Part shown: positions 7,134 to 12,731 of the stretch, in pieces | Numbering within the stretch: position 1 is the stretch's first letter | Layout of the letters: every line of letters begins with the position of its first letter | Origin: a gamma proteobacterium symbiont of Bathyaustriella thionipta | GTDB lineage: Bacteria; Pseudomonadota; Gammaproteobacteria; Chromatiales; Chromatiaceae | Length of the DNA: 12,857 nucleotides | Direction of reading: 5' to 3' | NCBI GenBank assembly: GCA_025656895.1 | Contig: JAHXHF010000024.1 | Coordinates: 1-12,857, forward strand | The notes under the pieces: model-generated | What the model saw: the letters and a program-made list of their open reading frames with translations, nothing else | Databases searched by the model: none | Told to the model about the DNA's origin: nothing | Made by a program: the position numbers and the translations under genes

Positions 7134-8783
7134 GCGCTAATTGTTTTTGCTTCACAACTGACTGCCATAGAAAACGCCCCGGCACAGATGGCCGTGGCCA
7201 GTGCTCATCCATTGGCGACCGAAGCCGGCTTGCAGATGCTGCGGCAGGGAGGCAATGCTTTTGACGCGGCGGTTGCCATCAGCGCGGTCCTGGCAGTTGT
7301 AGAACCCTATAGCTCGGGCCTGGGTGGGGGCGGTTTCTGGCTACTGCACCGGGCTGAAGATGATTTCAATGTGATGGTTGACGGTCGTGAAAAAGCCCCT
7401 TTTGCTGCCACGCCGGGTACGTATCTGGATGCGCGGGGTGAAGTACAGGCGGATCGCTCCATCAACGGCCCTCTGGCTGCCGGTATTCCGGGAGAAGCCG
7501 CAGCATTGGCGCACATTGCCTCTCATTATGGCCAGTTACCCTTAGCCGTTTCGCTGGCGCCGGCCATTCGTCTGGCAGAAGAAGGTTTTGAAGCAGACCC
7601 GATTTATAAAAATATGCTTAACTGGCGAAAAGATGTTTTGTCGCATTGGCCGCAATCAGCCCAACAATTTATGCCAAAGGCCGATGGTCGCATCCGGCAG
7701 CCTGAATTGGCAGGCACCTTGCGCCAGTTGGCAGAAAAAGGCGCGGCTGGCTTTTATAGCGGACAAGTCGCGGCCCGACTGGTAGCCGGAGTACGTTCAG
7801 CCGGTGGTATCTGGACAGCGGCAGATCTGGCTGAATATCGTGTGGTGGAACGCAAGCCGGTAAAAGCCGAGTTGAATGGCATGACCATTATCAGTGCCTC
7901 ACCACCTTCTTCGGGAGGCGTGGTGCTGGCGGAAATTATGCAGATACTGGCAGAATTGCAGCGTAATAATGCCGGGGCTTATCAAGACCCGCATTTTATT
8001 ATTGAAGCGATGCGCCTGGCGTATCGTGATCGAGCCCGTTATCTGGGCGACCCGGATTTTGTCGATATGCCCCTGCAACGCTTATTGAGCCGGCCTTATG
8101 CGATTGTGCAGGCAGAAAAAATCGACCCGCTTAAAGCCGGGCATTCAAAGCCTTTGACGGCGGTTGAAGCCGATGGGCCGCATACCACGCACTTTTCCGT
8201 ACTGGACAAGCAGGGCAACCGTGTAGCGGCCACATTGAGCATTAACTATCCGTTTGGCAGCGGCTTTGTAGCCCCCGGTACCGGGGTGTTACTGAACGAT
8301 GAAATGGACGATTTTGTAGCCAAGCCGGGCGTGCCCAATGTTTATGGACTGGTTGGCGGGCAGGCCAATAGTATTGAACCGGGTAAGCGCATGTTATCGA
8401 GCATGACACCGACCTTTATCGAAACCGACGATGCTGTTGCCATACTGGGAACGCCGGGTGGCAGCCGTATCATCAGTATGGTTTTGCTCGCTACGCTGGA
8501 AATGATGGATGGCAAGTCGCCGCAACAGTGGGTTACAAAGCGGCGCTATCATCATCAATATTTACCGGATGTGGTTGAATACGAAAAAGGCGCCTTCAGC
8601 GCACAGCAAATCAGCCGCTTGCAGGCGATGGGTCACAAGCTCAAACAGTTAGCCAATGACTACGGCAATATGCAGGCTATTTACTGGGATAAAAGCAACA
8701 ACCGGGTGGAAGCCGCCAGTGATTCCAGAGGCATTGGCTCGGCAAGGGTGCAGACTTCCGGAAGCCCGGTCTCCCCTCTTTAG
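7113..8783 (+). CDS. ggt: Gamma-glutamyltransferase (periplasmic, self-processing)
   Basis: GGT cleaves the gamma-glutamyl bond of glutathione and related compounds in the periplasm. It is an Ntn hydrolase made as one chain that cuts itself into large and small subunits. With the start at 7113 it has 556 residues and a signal peptide (1-18, hydrophobic core LFVFLALIVF). The nucleophile is the first Thr of TTH (T358), which becomes the small-subunit N-terminus. The glutamate-binding Arg lies in DGREKAP (R92), and SSMTPTF (429-435) and GTPGGSR (446-452) are typical. The start is uncertain: ATG 7080 has a better ribosome binding site (GAGGAA, 10 bases upstream), and ATG 7047 overlaps the ferredoxin gene. 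ATG 7113 gives the most normal signal peptide and has AAGGG 8 bases upstream. The last residues and stop codon come from the adjacent repeat. Confidence 0.95.
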   Translation: MRLFVFLALIVFASQLTAIENAPAQMAVASAHPLATEAGLQMLRQGGNAFDAAVAISAVLAVVEPYSSGLGGGGFWLLHRAEDDFNVMVDGREKAPFAATPGTYLDARGEVQADRSINGPLAAGIPGEAAALAHIASHYGQLPLAVSLAPAIRLAEEGFEADPIYKNMLNWRKDVLSHWPQSAQQFMPKADGRIRQPELAGTLRQLAEKGAAGFYSGQVAARLVAGVRSAGGIWTAADLAEYRVVERKPVKAELNGMTIISASPPSSGGVVLAEIMQILAELQRNNAGAYQDPHFIIEAMRLAYRDRARYLGDPDFVDMPLQRLLSRPYAIVQAEKIDPLKAGHSKPLTAVEADGPHTTHFSVLDKQGNRVAATLSINYPFGSGFVAPGTGVLLNDEMDDFVAKPGVPNVYGLVGGQANSIEPGKRMLSSMTPTFIETDDAVAILGTPGGSRIISMVLLATLEMMDGKSPQQWVTKRRYHHQYLPDVVEYEKGAFSAQQISRLQAMGHKLKQLANDYGNMQAIYWDKSNNRVEAASDSRGIGSARVQTSGSPVSPL

Positions 8784-8882
8784 CAAAGAGAGGCCGGGGG
8801 AGATTTGAATGTTGGTGAGAAGCCAGTAACTTGCAAATCTGCTTAAATCCCCCTCGATCCCCCTTTTTCAAAGGGGGAAGTA
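8771..8882. repeat. MITE-like double-hairpin repeat, copy A
   Basis: A 112-base palindromic-ended element. The left hairpin is CCCCTCTTT (8773-8781), loop AGC, AAAGAGAGG (8785-8793), with one mismatch. The right hairpin is CCCCCTTT (8859-8866), loop TTC, AAAGGGGG (8870-8877). Inside these, GGGGGAGATTT on the left and AAATCCCCCTC on the right form a second inverted pair. The ends resemble each other as terminal inverted repeats (CTCCCC-TCTTT against CTTCCCCCTTT). No transposase is encoded. Elements of this look, with C-rich and G-rich runs around CTTT/AAAG hairpins, are scattered in many bacterial genomes. It may also act as a two-way terminator between the converging genes. The ggt stop codon lies at the tip of the left hairpin. 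Confidence 0.8.
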
Positions 8883-8939
8883 GTGGCTATTCTACGGAAA
8901 TTTATGTTGTTCCGATTATGGTTGCTGCTGTGTGACCAG

Positions 8940-8975
8940 GTTTTATATCGGCAGGAAGTTCAAGTTCCATAGTGC
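8940..8975 (-). pseudogene. Remnant of the EEP gene 3' end
   Basis: Bases 8940-8970 match 9203-9233, inside the intact EEP gene, at 27 of 31 positions. Read on the minus strand, the remnant encodes MELELPADIK where the intact gene encodes MELEIPADIK. Three of the four differences are in third codon positions. The equivalent of the stop codon is missing. It is too short to be functional and is interpreted as the far end of the first duplicated copy. Confidence 0.8.
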
Positions 8976-8977
8976 AC

Positions 8978-9000
8978 AATAACTACGGCAATATGCAGGC
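8978..9000 (+). pseudogene. Remnant of ggt near its 3' end
   Basis: These 23 bases match 8655-8677 of ggt at 22 positions, with the same reading frame sense (NNYGNMQA against NDYGNMQA). The match then breaks and resumes with sequence equivalent to the last bases before the repeat (TTCCGG and following). It is the near end of the second duplicated copy, with an internal deletion. Confidence 0.8.
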
Positions 9001-9015
9001 TTCCGGGAACCAGTT

Positions 9016-9127
9016 CTCCCCTCTTTAGCAAAGAGGGGTCGGGGGAGATTTGAATATGGACGGGAAGCCAATAGCTGGTAAATCTGCTTAAATCCCCCTC
9101 GGTCCCCCTTGTTCAAAGGGGGAAGTA
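9016..9127. repeat. MITE-like double-hairpin repeat, copy B
   Basis: Same 112-base length as copy A, aligning without gaps with 13 differences counted by hand (99 of 112 identical). Its left hairpin is perfect: CCCCTCTTT (9018-9026), loop AGC, AAAGAGGGG (9030-9038). The right hairpin is slightly weaker: CCCCCTT (9104-9110), loop GTTCA, AAGGGGG (9116-9122). It lies 64 bases beyond the EEP stop codon and could serve as that gene's terminator. Confidence 0.8.
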
Positions 9128-9191
9128 AAGAGCCATCCTGCGGCCATTCAGATGGTTCTGATCATGGTTCTGCCGTGCAGCAAAGTATGGC

Positions 9192-10010
9192 TTAAGAGCC
9201 AAGCTTTATGTCGGCGGGAATTTCAAGTTCCATGTGCAGGGGCAGGTGATCTGATACACCAAAATTCAGCGGCCGTACCTGTCTGACCTGTAGTGAGGGT
9301 GACAGCAGTATGTGATCAAGATTACGTTTGGGCTGCCAGCTGGGAAAGGTGGGCTCGCCGGTGGCGGGCTGGCATAGATTGGCCTGCTGCATCAGTTCCA
9401 GCAGTTCAGGTGCATCCGCATCACAGTTCATATCCCCCATCACAATGTTGTGCTGATAGTTGCTGAGCAGGCCGCTGATAAAATCCATCTGTCGTTCACG
9501 GGCGCGCCTTCCCAGAGCCAGATGGATAATGCAGAATACCAGAGGATTGTCGCTTTCACCCAGTTTAACCAGCAGTGCTCCACGCCCCGGCAGGCCGGGC
9601 AACTTGTGTTCGCAAATTTCACCGGGCTGGTAGCGGCTCAGCATGGCATTACTGTGCTGGGATATTTTGCCGATTTTACGATTGATCTGGCGATACCAGT
9701 GTGGAAAGTGGGCGCGCTGTGCCATGTATTCGGTCTGGTCAACAAAACCGGTACGCAGGCTGCCGGCATCCACTTCCTGCAGACCGACAAAATCATAATC
9801 ATTGATCAGCTGAGAAATTTCATTAAGGTTTTTCAGTGATTCACGGTTGGGTAACACATGTTTCCAGCTTTGTGTTACATAATGGTGATAGTGCTGGGTA
9901 TCGACACCGGTCTGAATATTAAAGCTGAGTATGCGCATGACCTGAGTAACAGGCAGGGGCGGTTTTTCAGTGTTTTCTGATGGGCTGTCGATGGCTGCTA
10001 TCCTTGACAC
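9192..10010 (-). CDS. Endonuclease/exonuclease/phosphatase (EEP) fold protein
   Basis: A member of the Mg-dependent EEP superfamily (exonuclease III, DNase I and inositol phosphatase fold). With the GTG start it has 272 residues. Visible landmarks are FNIQ with N31, the metal-binding Glu of LQEVD (E79), H163 in IIHLALG, D193/N195 in MGDMN, LDHILLSP (231-238) and the catalytic D254-H255 in SDHLPL. A similar protein stands beside cytochrome c4 in pseudomonads, and that homologue, as I recall it, also has an N-terminal extension before the first strand. Start choice: GTG at 10010 has no clear ribosome binding site, and ATG at 9938 (residue 25, MRILSFNIQ) is the main alternative. No signal peptide is seen, so it is probably cytoplasmic. 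The substrate (nucleic acid or phosphoester) cannot be told from sequence. Confidence 0.88.
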   Translation of the reverse strand: MSRIAAIDSPSENTEKPPLPVTQVMRILSFNIQTGVDTQHYHHYVTQSWKHVLPNRESLKNLNEISQLINDYDFVGLQEVDAGSLRTGFVDQTEYMAQRAHFPHWYRQINRKIGKISQHSNAMLSRYQPGEICEHKLPGLPGRGALLVKLGESDNPLVFCIIHLALGRRARERQMDFISGLLSNYQHNIVMGDMNCDADAPELLELMQQANLCQPATGEPTFPSWQPKRNLDHILLSPSLQVRQVRPLNFGVSDHLPLHMELEIPADIKLGS

Positions 10011-10050
10011 CGCAGAACTTTAAACAATCAGCGCGGGACCTCTAATGTTG

Positions 10051-10079
10051 ATTGTAGTCTGCTTTGGCGGTGCGGAGAA
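10051..10079 (-). promoter_or_regulatory. Possible promoter of the EEP gene
   Basis: On the minus strand TACAAT (plus 10051-10056, 5 of 6 to the -10 consensus) is preceded at 17 bases by TTCTCC (plus 10074-10079, only 3 of 6). It lies between the cytochrome c4 terminator and the EEP start, where a promoter is required. The expected start site near 10044 leaves a leader of about 34 bases to the GTG start or about 106 to the internal ATG. Confidence 0.4.
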
Positions 10080-10084
10080 AGGAT

Positions 10085-10124
10085 AAAAACAGTTAAAACT
10101 TCGGCGGACAGATGTCCGCCGAAG
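10085..10124 (-). terminator. Intrinsic terminator of cytochrome c4 gene
   Basis: A perfect 12-base inverted repeat, CTTCGGCGGACA (10099-10110) and TGTCCGCCGAAG (10113-10124), lies 7 bases beyond the c4 stop codon. On the minus strand it is followed by TTTTAACTGTTTTT. The long GC-rich stem and the T-rich tail make this a strong terminator that separates c4 from the EEP gene. Confidence 0.85.
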
Positions 10125-10131
10125 GTATTTC

Positions 10132-10740
10132 TTATTGATAAAGTCCCTGGGCGTATTCTGCAACAGCCTTGATTTCTTCATCGGTCATGCGTTCTACAAC
10201 GCCTTGCATCATACTGTTAATGTCATTGTTGCGCGTATGAGTGCGAAAGGCTTTCAGCTGTTTTTCAGTATAAGCGGCATGCTGGCCGGCAATACGCGGA
10301 AATTTTGCCAGAGCATTGCCCGAGCCTGCCGGGCCATGACAGCCGGCACAAGCGGCTACGCCGGTATCAGGCAGACCGGCGCGCCAGATTTTTTTACCCA
10401 GTTCAACCTGATCGGCTGCGGAGCTGCCTGCTGCACTTTTCTGCGTTGAATAATAGGCGGTCAGATTGGCAATGTCCGCATCGGTCAGTGCTGCGGCCAT
10501 ACCAGCCATGGTTGGGTCTTTACGCGCACCACTCTTGAAATCGTGTAATTGTTTGGCCAGATAAGAGGCATGTTGTTGCGCCAGTTTGGGCCAGATGGGA
10601 TTGACGCTGTTGCCATCGGGCATGTGGCAGGCGGCACACATGGCAGATTTTGCTTTGCCCGCGCCAATATCAGCCGCAGCCAGTAAAGTTCCGCTGGAAG
10701 CGGCCAGTACAATACTTAAGGAAATGATCCACTTTTTCAT
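10132..10740 (-). CDS. cc4: Cytochrome c4 (periplasmic diheme c-type cytochrome)
   Basis: A 202-residue diheme cytochrome that carries electrons in the periplasm, typically from the bc1 complex to terminal oxidases. The signal peptide covers about 1-22. Each half has one heme site: CAACH (35-39) and CAGCH (131-135). The axial methionines are expected at M78 or M81 in the first domain and M177/M178 in the second. The two domains are joined by an Ala/Ser-rich linker (about 102-110). After the first CxxCH the residue is Met where Gly is usual. The size and two-domain layout are those of cytochrome c4. It has its own terminator and an upstream TATAAT. There is no strong ribosome binding site before the ATG. 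The first domain is closely related to the neighbouring monoheme cytochrome. Confidence 0.95.
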   Translation of the reverse strand: MKKWIISLSIVLAASSGTLLAAADIGAGKAKSAMCAACHMPDGNSVNPIWPKLAQQHASYLAKQLHDFKSGARKDPTMAGMAAALTDADIANLTAYYSTQKSAAGSSAADQVELGKKIWRAGLPDTGVAACAGCHGPAGSGNALAKFPRIAGQHAAYTEKQLKAFRTHTRNNDINSMMQGVVERMTDEEIKAVAEYAQGLYQ

Positions 10741-10764
10741 GAGCGTGTCCGTGAGTGAGTGAGA

Positions 10765-10770
10765 ATTATA
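10765..10770 (-). promoter_or_regulatory. -10 box of the cytochrome c4 promoter
   Basis: A perfect TATAAT on the minus strand lies 24 bases before the c4 start codon. No -35 box is found at 16-18 bases; that position is taken by the stem of the upstream gene's terminator, and the T-tract of that terminator forms the spacer. The leader would contain the tandem repeat read on the plus strand as GTGAGTGAGTGAG (10751-10763). Confidence 0.4.
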
Positions 10771-10772
10771 CT

Positions 10773-10809
10773 ATTTTAATAAAAAAGCCCCTTCCAGGGG
10801 AAGAGGCTT
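10773..10809 (-). terminator. Intrinsic terminator of the monoheme cytochrome gene
   Basis: AAGCCCCTTCC (10785-10795) pairs with GGAAGAGGCTT (10799-10809) around a 3-base loop, with one C-A mismatch. On the minus strand the stem is followed by TTTTTTATT. It lies 24 bases after the stop codon of the small cytochrome gene, so the two cytochrome genes can be expressed separately. On the plus strand there is no T-run, so the signal is one-directional. Confidence 0.8.
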
Positions 10810-10833
10810 ATCAGGCGGTTTACTTAATCTGGA

Positions 10834-11139
10834 TCACTTTAAGCTGGAGAAATGGGCTGCCAGATTGGCCATGTCGGTGTCTGTCAAAGGTGCAGCCATT
10901 GCGCTCATGGTAGGATCTTTGCGATCACCGGCTTTAAAGGCTTTCATCTGTTTGACAATATAGGCTTCTTTTTGCCCCGCCAGATTTGGATAAATGGGCT
11001 GGGTACCTACGCCGTTGGCGCCATGACAGGCTGCACAGACAGCTGCTTTGGCTTTACCTGCAGCGGCATCTCCGGCGATGGCGGCGAAAGGGGCGCTCAG
11101 CAGCGCGGCGGCACAAATTACGATCATATGTTTTTTCAT
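10834..11139 (-). CDS. Small monoheme c-type cytochrome (c553/c5-like)
   Basis: A 101-residue periplasmic monoheme cytochrome. The signal peptide is about 1-22 (ending AIA). The heme motif CAACHG is at 35-40, and the axial Met is M78 or M81 in DPTMSAM. It aligns without a gap to the first 101 residues of the adjacent cytochrome c4, with 44 identities in 79 positions of the mature part (hand count). Thus it is a single c4-type domain rather than a typical mitochondrial-like cytochrome c. GAGGA lies 8 bases before the ATG. It has its own promoter (see 11222-11251) and terminator. Electron partners are unknown; the c4 neighbour suggests a role in the same respiratory chain. Confidence 0.92.
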   Translation of the reverse strand: MKKHMIVICAAALLSAPFAAIAGDAAAGKAKAAVCAACHGANGVGTQPIYPNLAGQKEAYIVKQMKAFKAGDRKDPTMSAMAAPLTDTDMANLAAHFSSLK

Positions 11140-11221
11140 TAGAAATTTCCTCTTAAGAAGGTATTAAATGTTAATGCCCGTAAGCGTTATTTGGCCAACG
11201 AACCCGGATTTTCCGCCGAGG

Positions 11222-11251
11222 ATTTTACTATTTAATAATGCTCTGGGTCAA
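11222..11251 (-). promoter_or_regulatory. Sigma70-type promoter of the monoheme cytochrome gene
   Basis: On the minus strand TTGACC (plus 11246-11251, 5 of 6) stands 18 bases before TAAAAT (plus 11222-11227, 5 of 6). Transcription should start near 11215, about 75 bases before the ATG. The -35 box contains the TGA stop codon of the upstream HIT-family gene. Of the promoters noted in this window this has the best paired match to consensus. Confidence 0.6.
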
Positions 11252-12258
11252 ATGCGGCTGTCAGACAGATAATTTGTCAGAAGCATGGCGTTGATCTGCT
11301 GGAAATTATCTGGATCGAAACAGACGAAATGACCACAGCTCTCATACCATGACAGGCTGCTGAAACCGGCGGGAGCCGGGCAGTCGCTCAGATATTTTCG
11401 TCGTATCAGATACATTTGCTGTTTTCGATAAAACAGATTGAATGGTTGATTGCCGGCTTGTTGCTGCCGAATACAATCCCATGCGCTTTGAATGTCTGTG
11501 AAATGCAGTACCTCGGCCGGGTAGTGCTGTGTACCGCCATTGTGTGCCCAGTGGCCGGATTCTATCGGATAGCTATCTTCAAGCACACAATGAAAATGCA
11601 GGTGATTGATAGACGCCCCCGCCCCCAGGCTGTTGTAAGCCAGTGCGACAGGCATGCCGCTAATCTGTTGCAGTAATGACCAGGCCCATTGATGCCAGTC
11701 CTGACTGAGCCACTGCGGATGCTGACGGGCGGCTTCTGGAACCAGTAAGGTGTGACCGGTGGCAAAGGGGAATTTGTTATACAGCAGTTTGCAGGAAACA
11801 GCGGACAACGATCCTTTGAAACAGGTTTCACTGTCCAGAAAAGGCAGATTGAAATGAAAGAGTTTTGGGTCAAATGCCTGTCGCAGGGGTTGGCGACCGG
11901 CTGTGGCATTGCGTGGCGGCCGCAAGGCGCGCAGGGGGTTAAACTGTATTTTCCAGGGGGGTACGGATCGCCAGCTGACACTTTCATAATGATTGCCTGA
12001 TGTTTGCTGTAGCGCAGTTAACACGTTCAGGTCATCGGGAGGAATCTGTTTTCGGGCTTGAGGTGAAGCTGTATCGTAACCGGCTATGGCAGCTTGTACC
12101 TTGCTGAGTAAGGGCTGCGGCGGTTTACTGCTGGTCAGCAGATTGGCTAATATCAGAATCAGGTCGCCGGCCGAGGGTTGTTGCAGCATACCGGCCAGGC
12201 CATCCCGCAGGCTGGCTTCGTAATTCACCCGGGATTGCAGCAGCAGAGGTAAGGGCAT
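11248..12258 (-). CDS. HIT-superfamily protein resembling VTC2/GDP-hexose phosphorylase
   Basis: A 336-residue protein of the histidine triad superfamily, closest in pattern to plant GDP-L-galactose phosphorylase (VTC2) and related GDP-hexose phosphorylases. The shared blocks, from memory of VTC2, run in the same order: IQFNPLR (104-110), FDPKLFHFN (129-137), ATGHTLLVPE (166-175), YNSLGAGASINHLHFH (208-223), YPIE (230-233), FNLFY (273-277) and SCGHFV (307-312). The HIT motif is H219-x-H221-x-H223, with H221 the expected nucleophile; as I recall it, VTC2 has Gln at the third position. Such enzymes phosphorolyse GDP-hexoses through a GMP-histidine intermediate; the substrate here is unknown. 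It follows psiE by 6 bases, lacks a clear ribosome binding site and is probably translationally coupled. No signal peptide is visible. An Ap4A phosphorylase-like activity is an alternative. Confidence 0.8.
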   Translation of the reverse strand: MPLPLLLQSRVNYEASLRDGLAGMLQQPSAGDLILILANLLTSSKPPQPLLSKVQAAIAGYDTASPQARKQIPPDDLNVLTALQQTSGNHYESVSWRSVPPWKIQFNPLRALRPPRNATAGRQPLRQAFDPKLFHFNLPFLDSETCFKGSLSAVSCKLLYNKFPFATGHTLLVPEAARQHPQWLSQDWHQWAWSLLQQISGMPVALAYNSLGAGASINHLHFHCVLEDSYPIESGHWAHNGGTQHYPAEVLHFTDIQSAWDCIRQQQAGNQPFNLFYRKQQMYLIRRKYLSDCPAPAGFSSLSWYESCGHFVCFDPDNFQQINAMLLTNYLSDSRI

Positions 12259-12264
12259 AAAAGA

Positions 12265-12687
12265 TCAGTTGTTCAGCTTGTCTTCAGGGCGACCGTATTT
12301 GCTGGCCGTATAGGTCAATATAAACACGGCCACACTGAGTATAAGGATGGATATGACGATGGAGAGCAGAAGCATCAGGTGAAAATTATCGGTGACTTTT
12401 TGTACATCAATGACCAGATGGCGGGACAGTGCGGTGATGGCGATATAAATCAAATACTGCACCGGCAGGCGCCTGGTTTTGAAATAGATGCCGATCATGG
12501 CGCCTAATTCAAGGTAGATGAACAGCAGCAGAATATCTTTCAGTTTGGCAACACCGCTGTCCATGATGTGGATGTATTCGTAAGCGGCAGACCAGACAAT
12601 GGTAGCGCCGATAACGAACAGCGCCAGATAATGAAAAAAATCGACCATACGGTCGCCTGTTTTTTCGATCATTGAAGATTTGTTCAT
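12265..12687 (-). CDS. psiE: PsiE family membrane protein
   Basis: A 140-residue inner-membrane protein of the phosphate-starvation-inducible PsiE family, matching the usual length of about 136. Four membrane segments are seen at about 16-41, 50-69, 76-95 and 102-126. The segment between the second and third contains a typical RRLPVQYLIYIAITALSRH stretch. The frame stays open upstream to 12831, but ATG at 12687 is chosen because AGGAG lies 11 bases before it and the extra residues look non-coding and overlap another gene. The molecular role of PsiE is not established. No Pho box is visible in the window. It sits between an unrecognised gene and the HIT-family gene and is probably in one operon with both. 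Confidence 0.88.
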   Translation of the reverse strand: MNKSSMIEKTGDRMVDFFHYLALFVIGATIVWSAAYEYIHIMDSGVAKLKDILLLFIYLELGAMIGIYFKTRRLPVQYLIYIAITALSRHLVIDVQKVTDNFHLMLLLSIVISILILSVAVFILTYTASKYGRPEDKLNN

Positions 12688-12731
12688 CTGGCCTGGTTCT
12701 CCTGTTTCACTATTGCCCAGTTTAGCAGGCA

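Larger units (their letters stand above)
8655..9237. repeat. Tandem duplication of the ggt/EEP convergent junction
   Basis: Two imperfect head-to-tail copies can be aligned by eye: 8655-8975 and 8978-9237. Each has, in order, a piece of the ggt 3' end, a 112-base double-hairpin repeat, a shared spacer of about 60 bases that differs mostly by transitions, and a piece of the EEP gene 3' end. The first copy has the intact ggt end but lacks about 20 bases around the EEP stop codon. The second has the intact EEP end but has lost about 75 bases of ggt, probably between short TGCAG direct repeats. This explains the whole 408-base stretch without an intact gene (8784-9191). Confidence 0.85.

Noticed and set aside
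8771..9127. CRISPR array
   Set aside because: There are only two copies of a 112-base unit with internal hairpins, separated by gene remnants, with no regular spacers and no cas genes.
8771..9127. Insertion sequence
   Set aside because: No transposase frame is present; the units are short, with terminal hairpins only, so MITE-like repeat is the safer call.
10751..10763. GTGA tandem repeat as a phase-variable microsatellite
   Set aside because: There are only about three units in a leader region; a repeat that short is not likely to be unstable.
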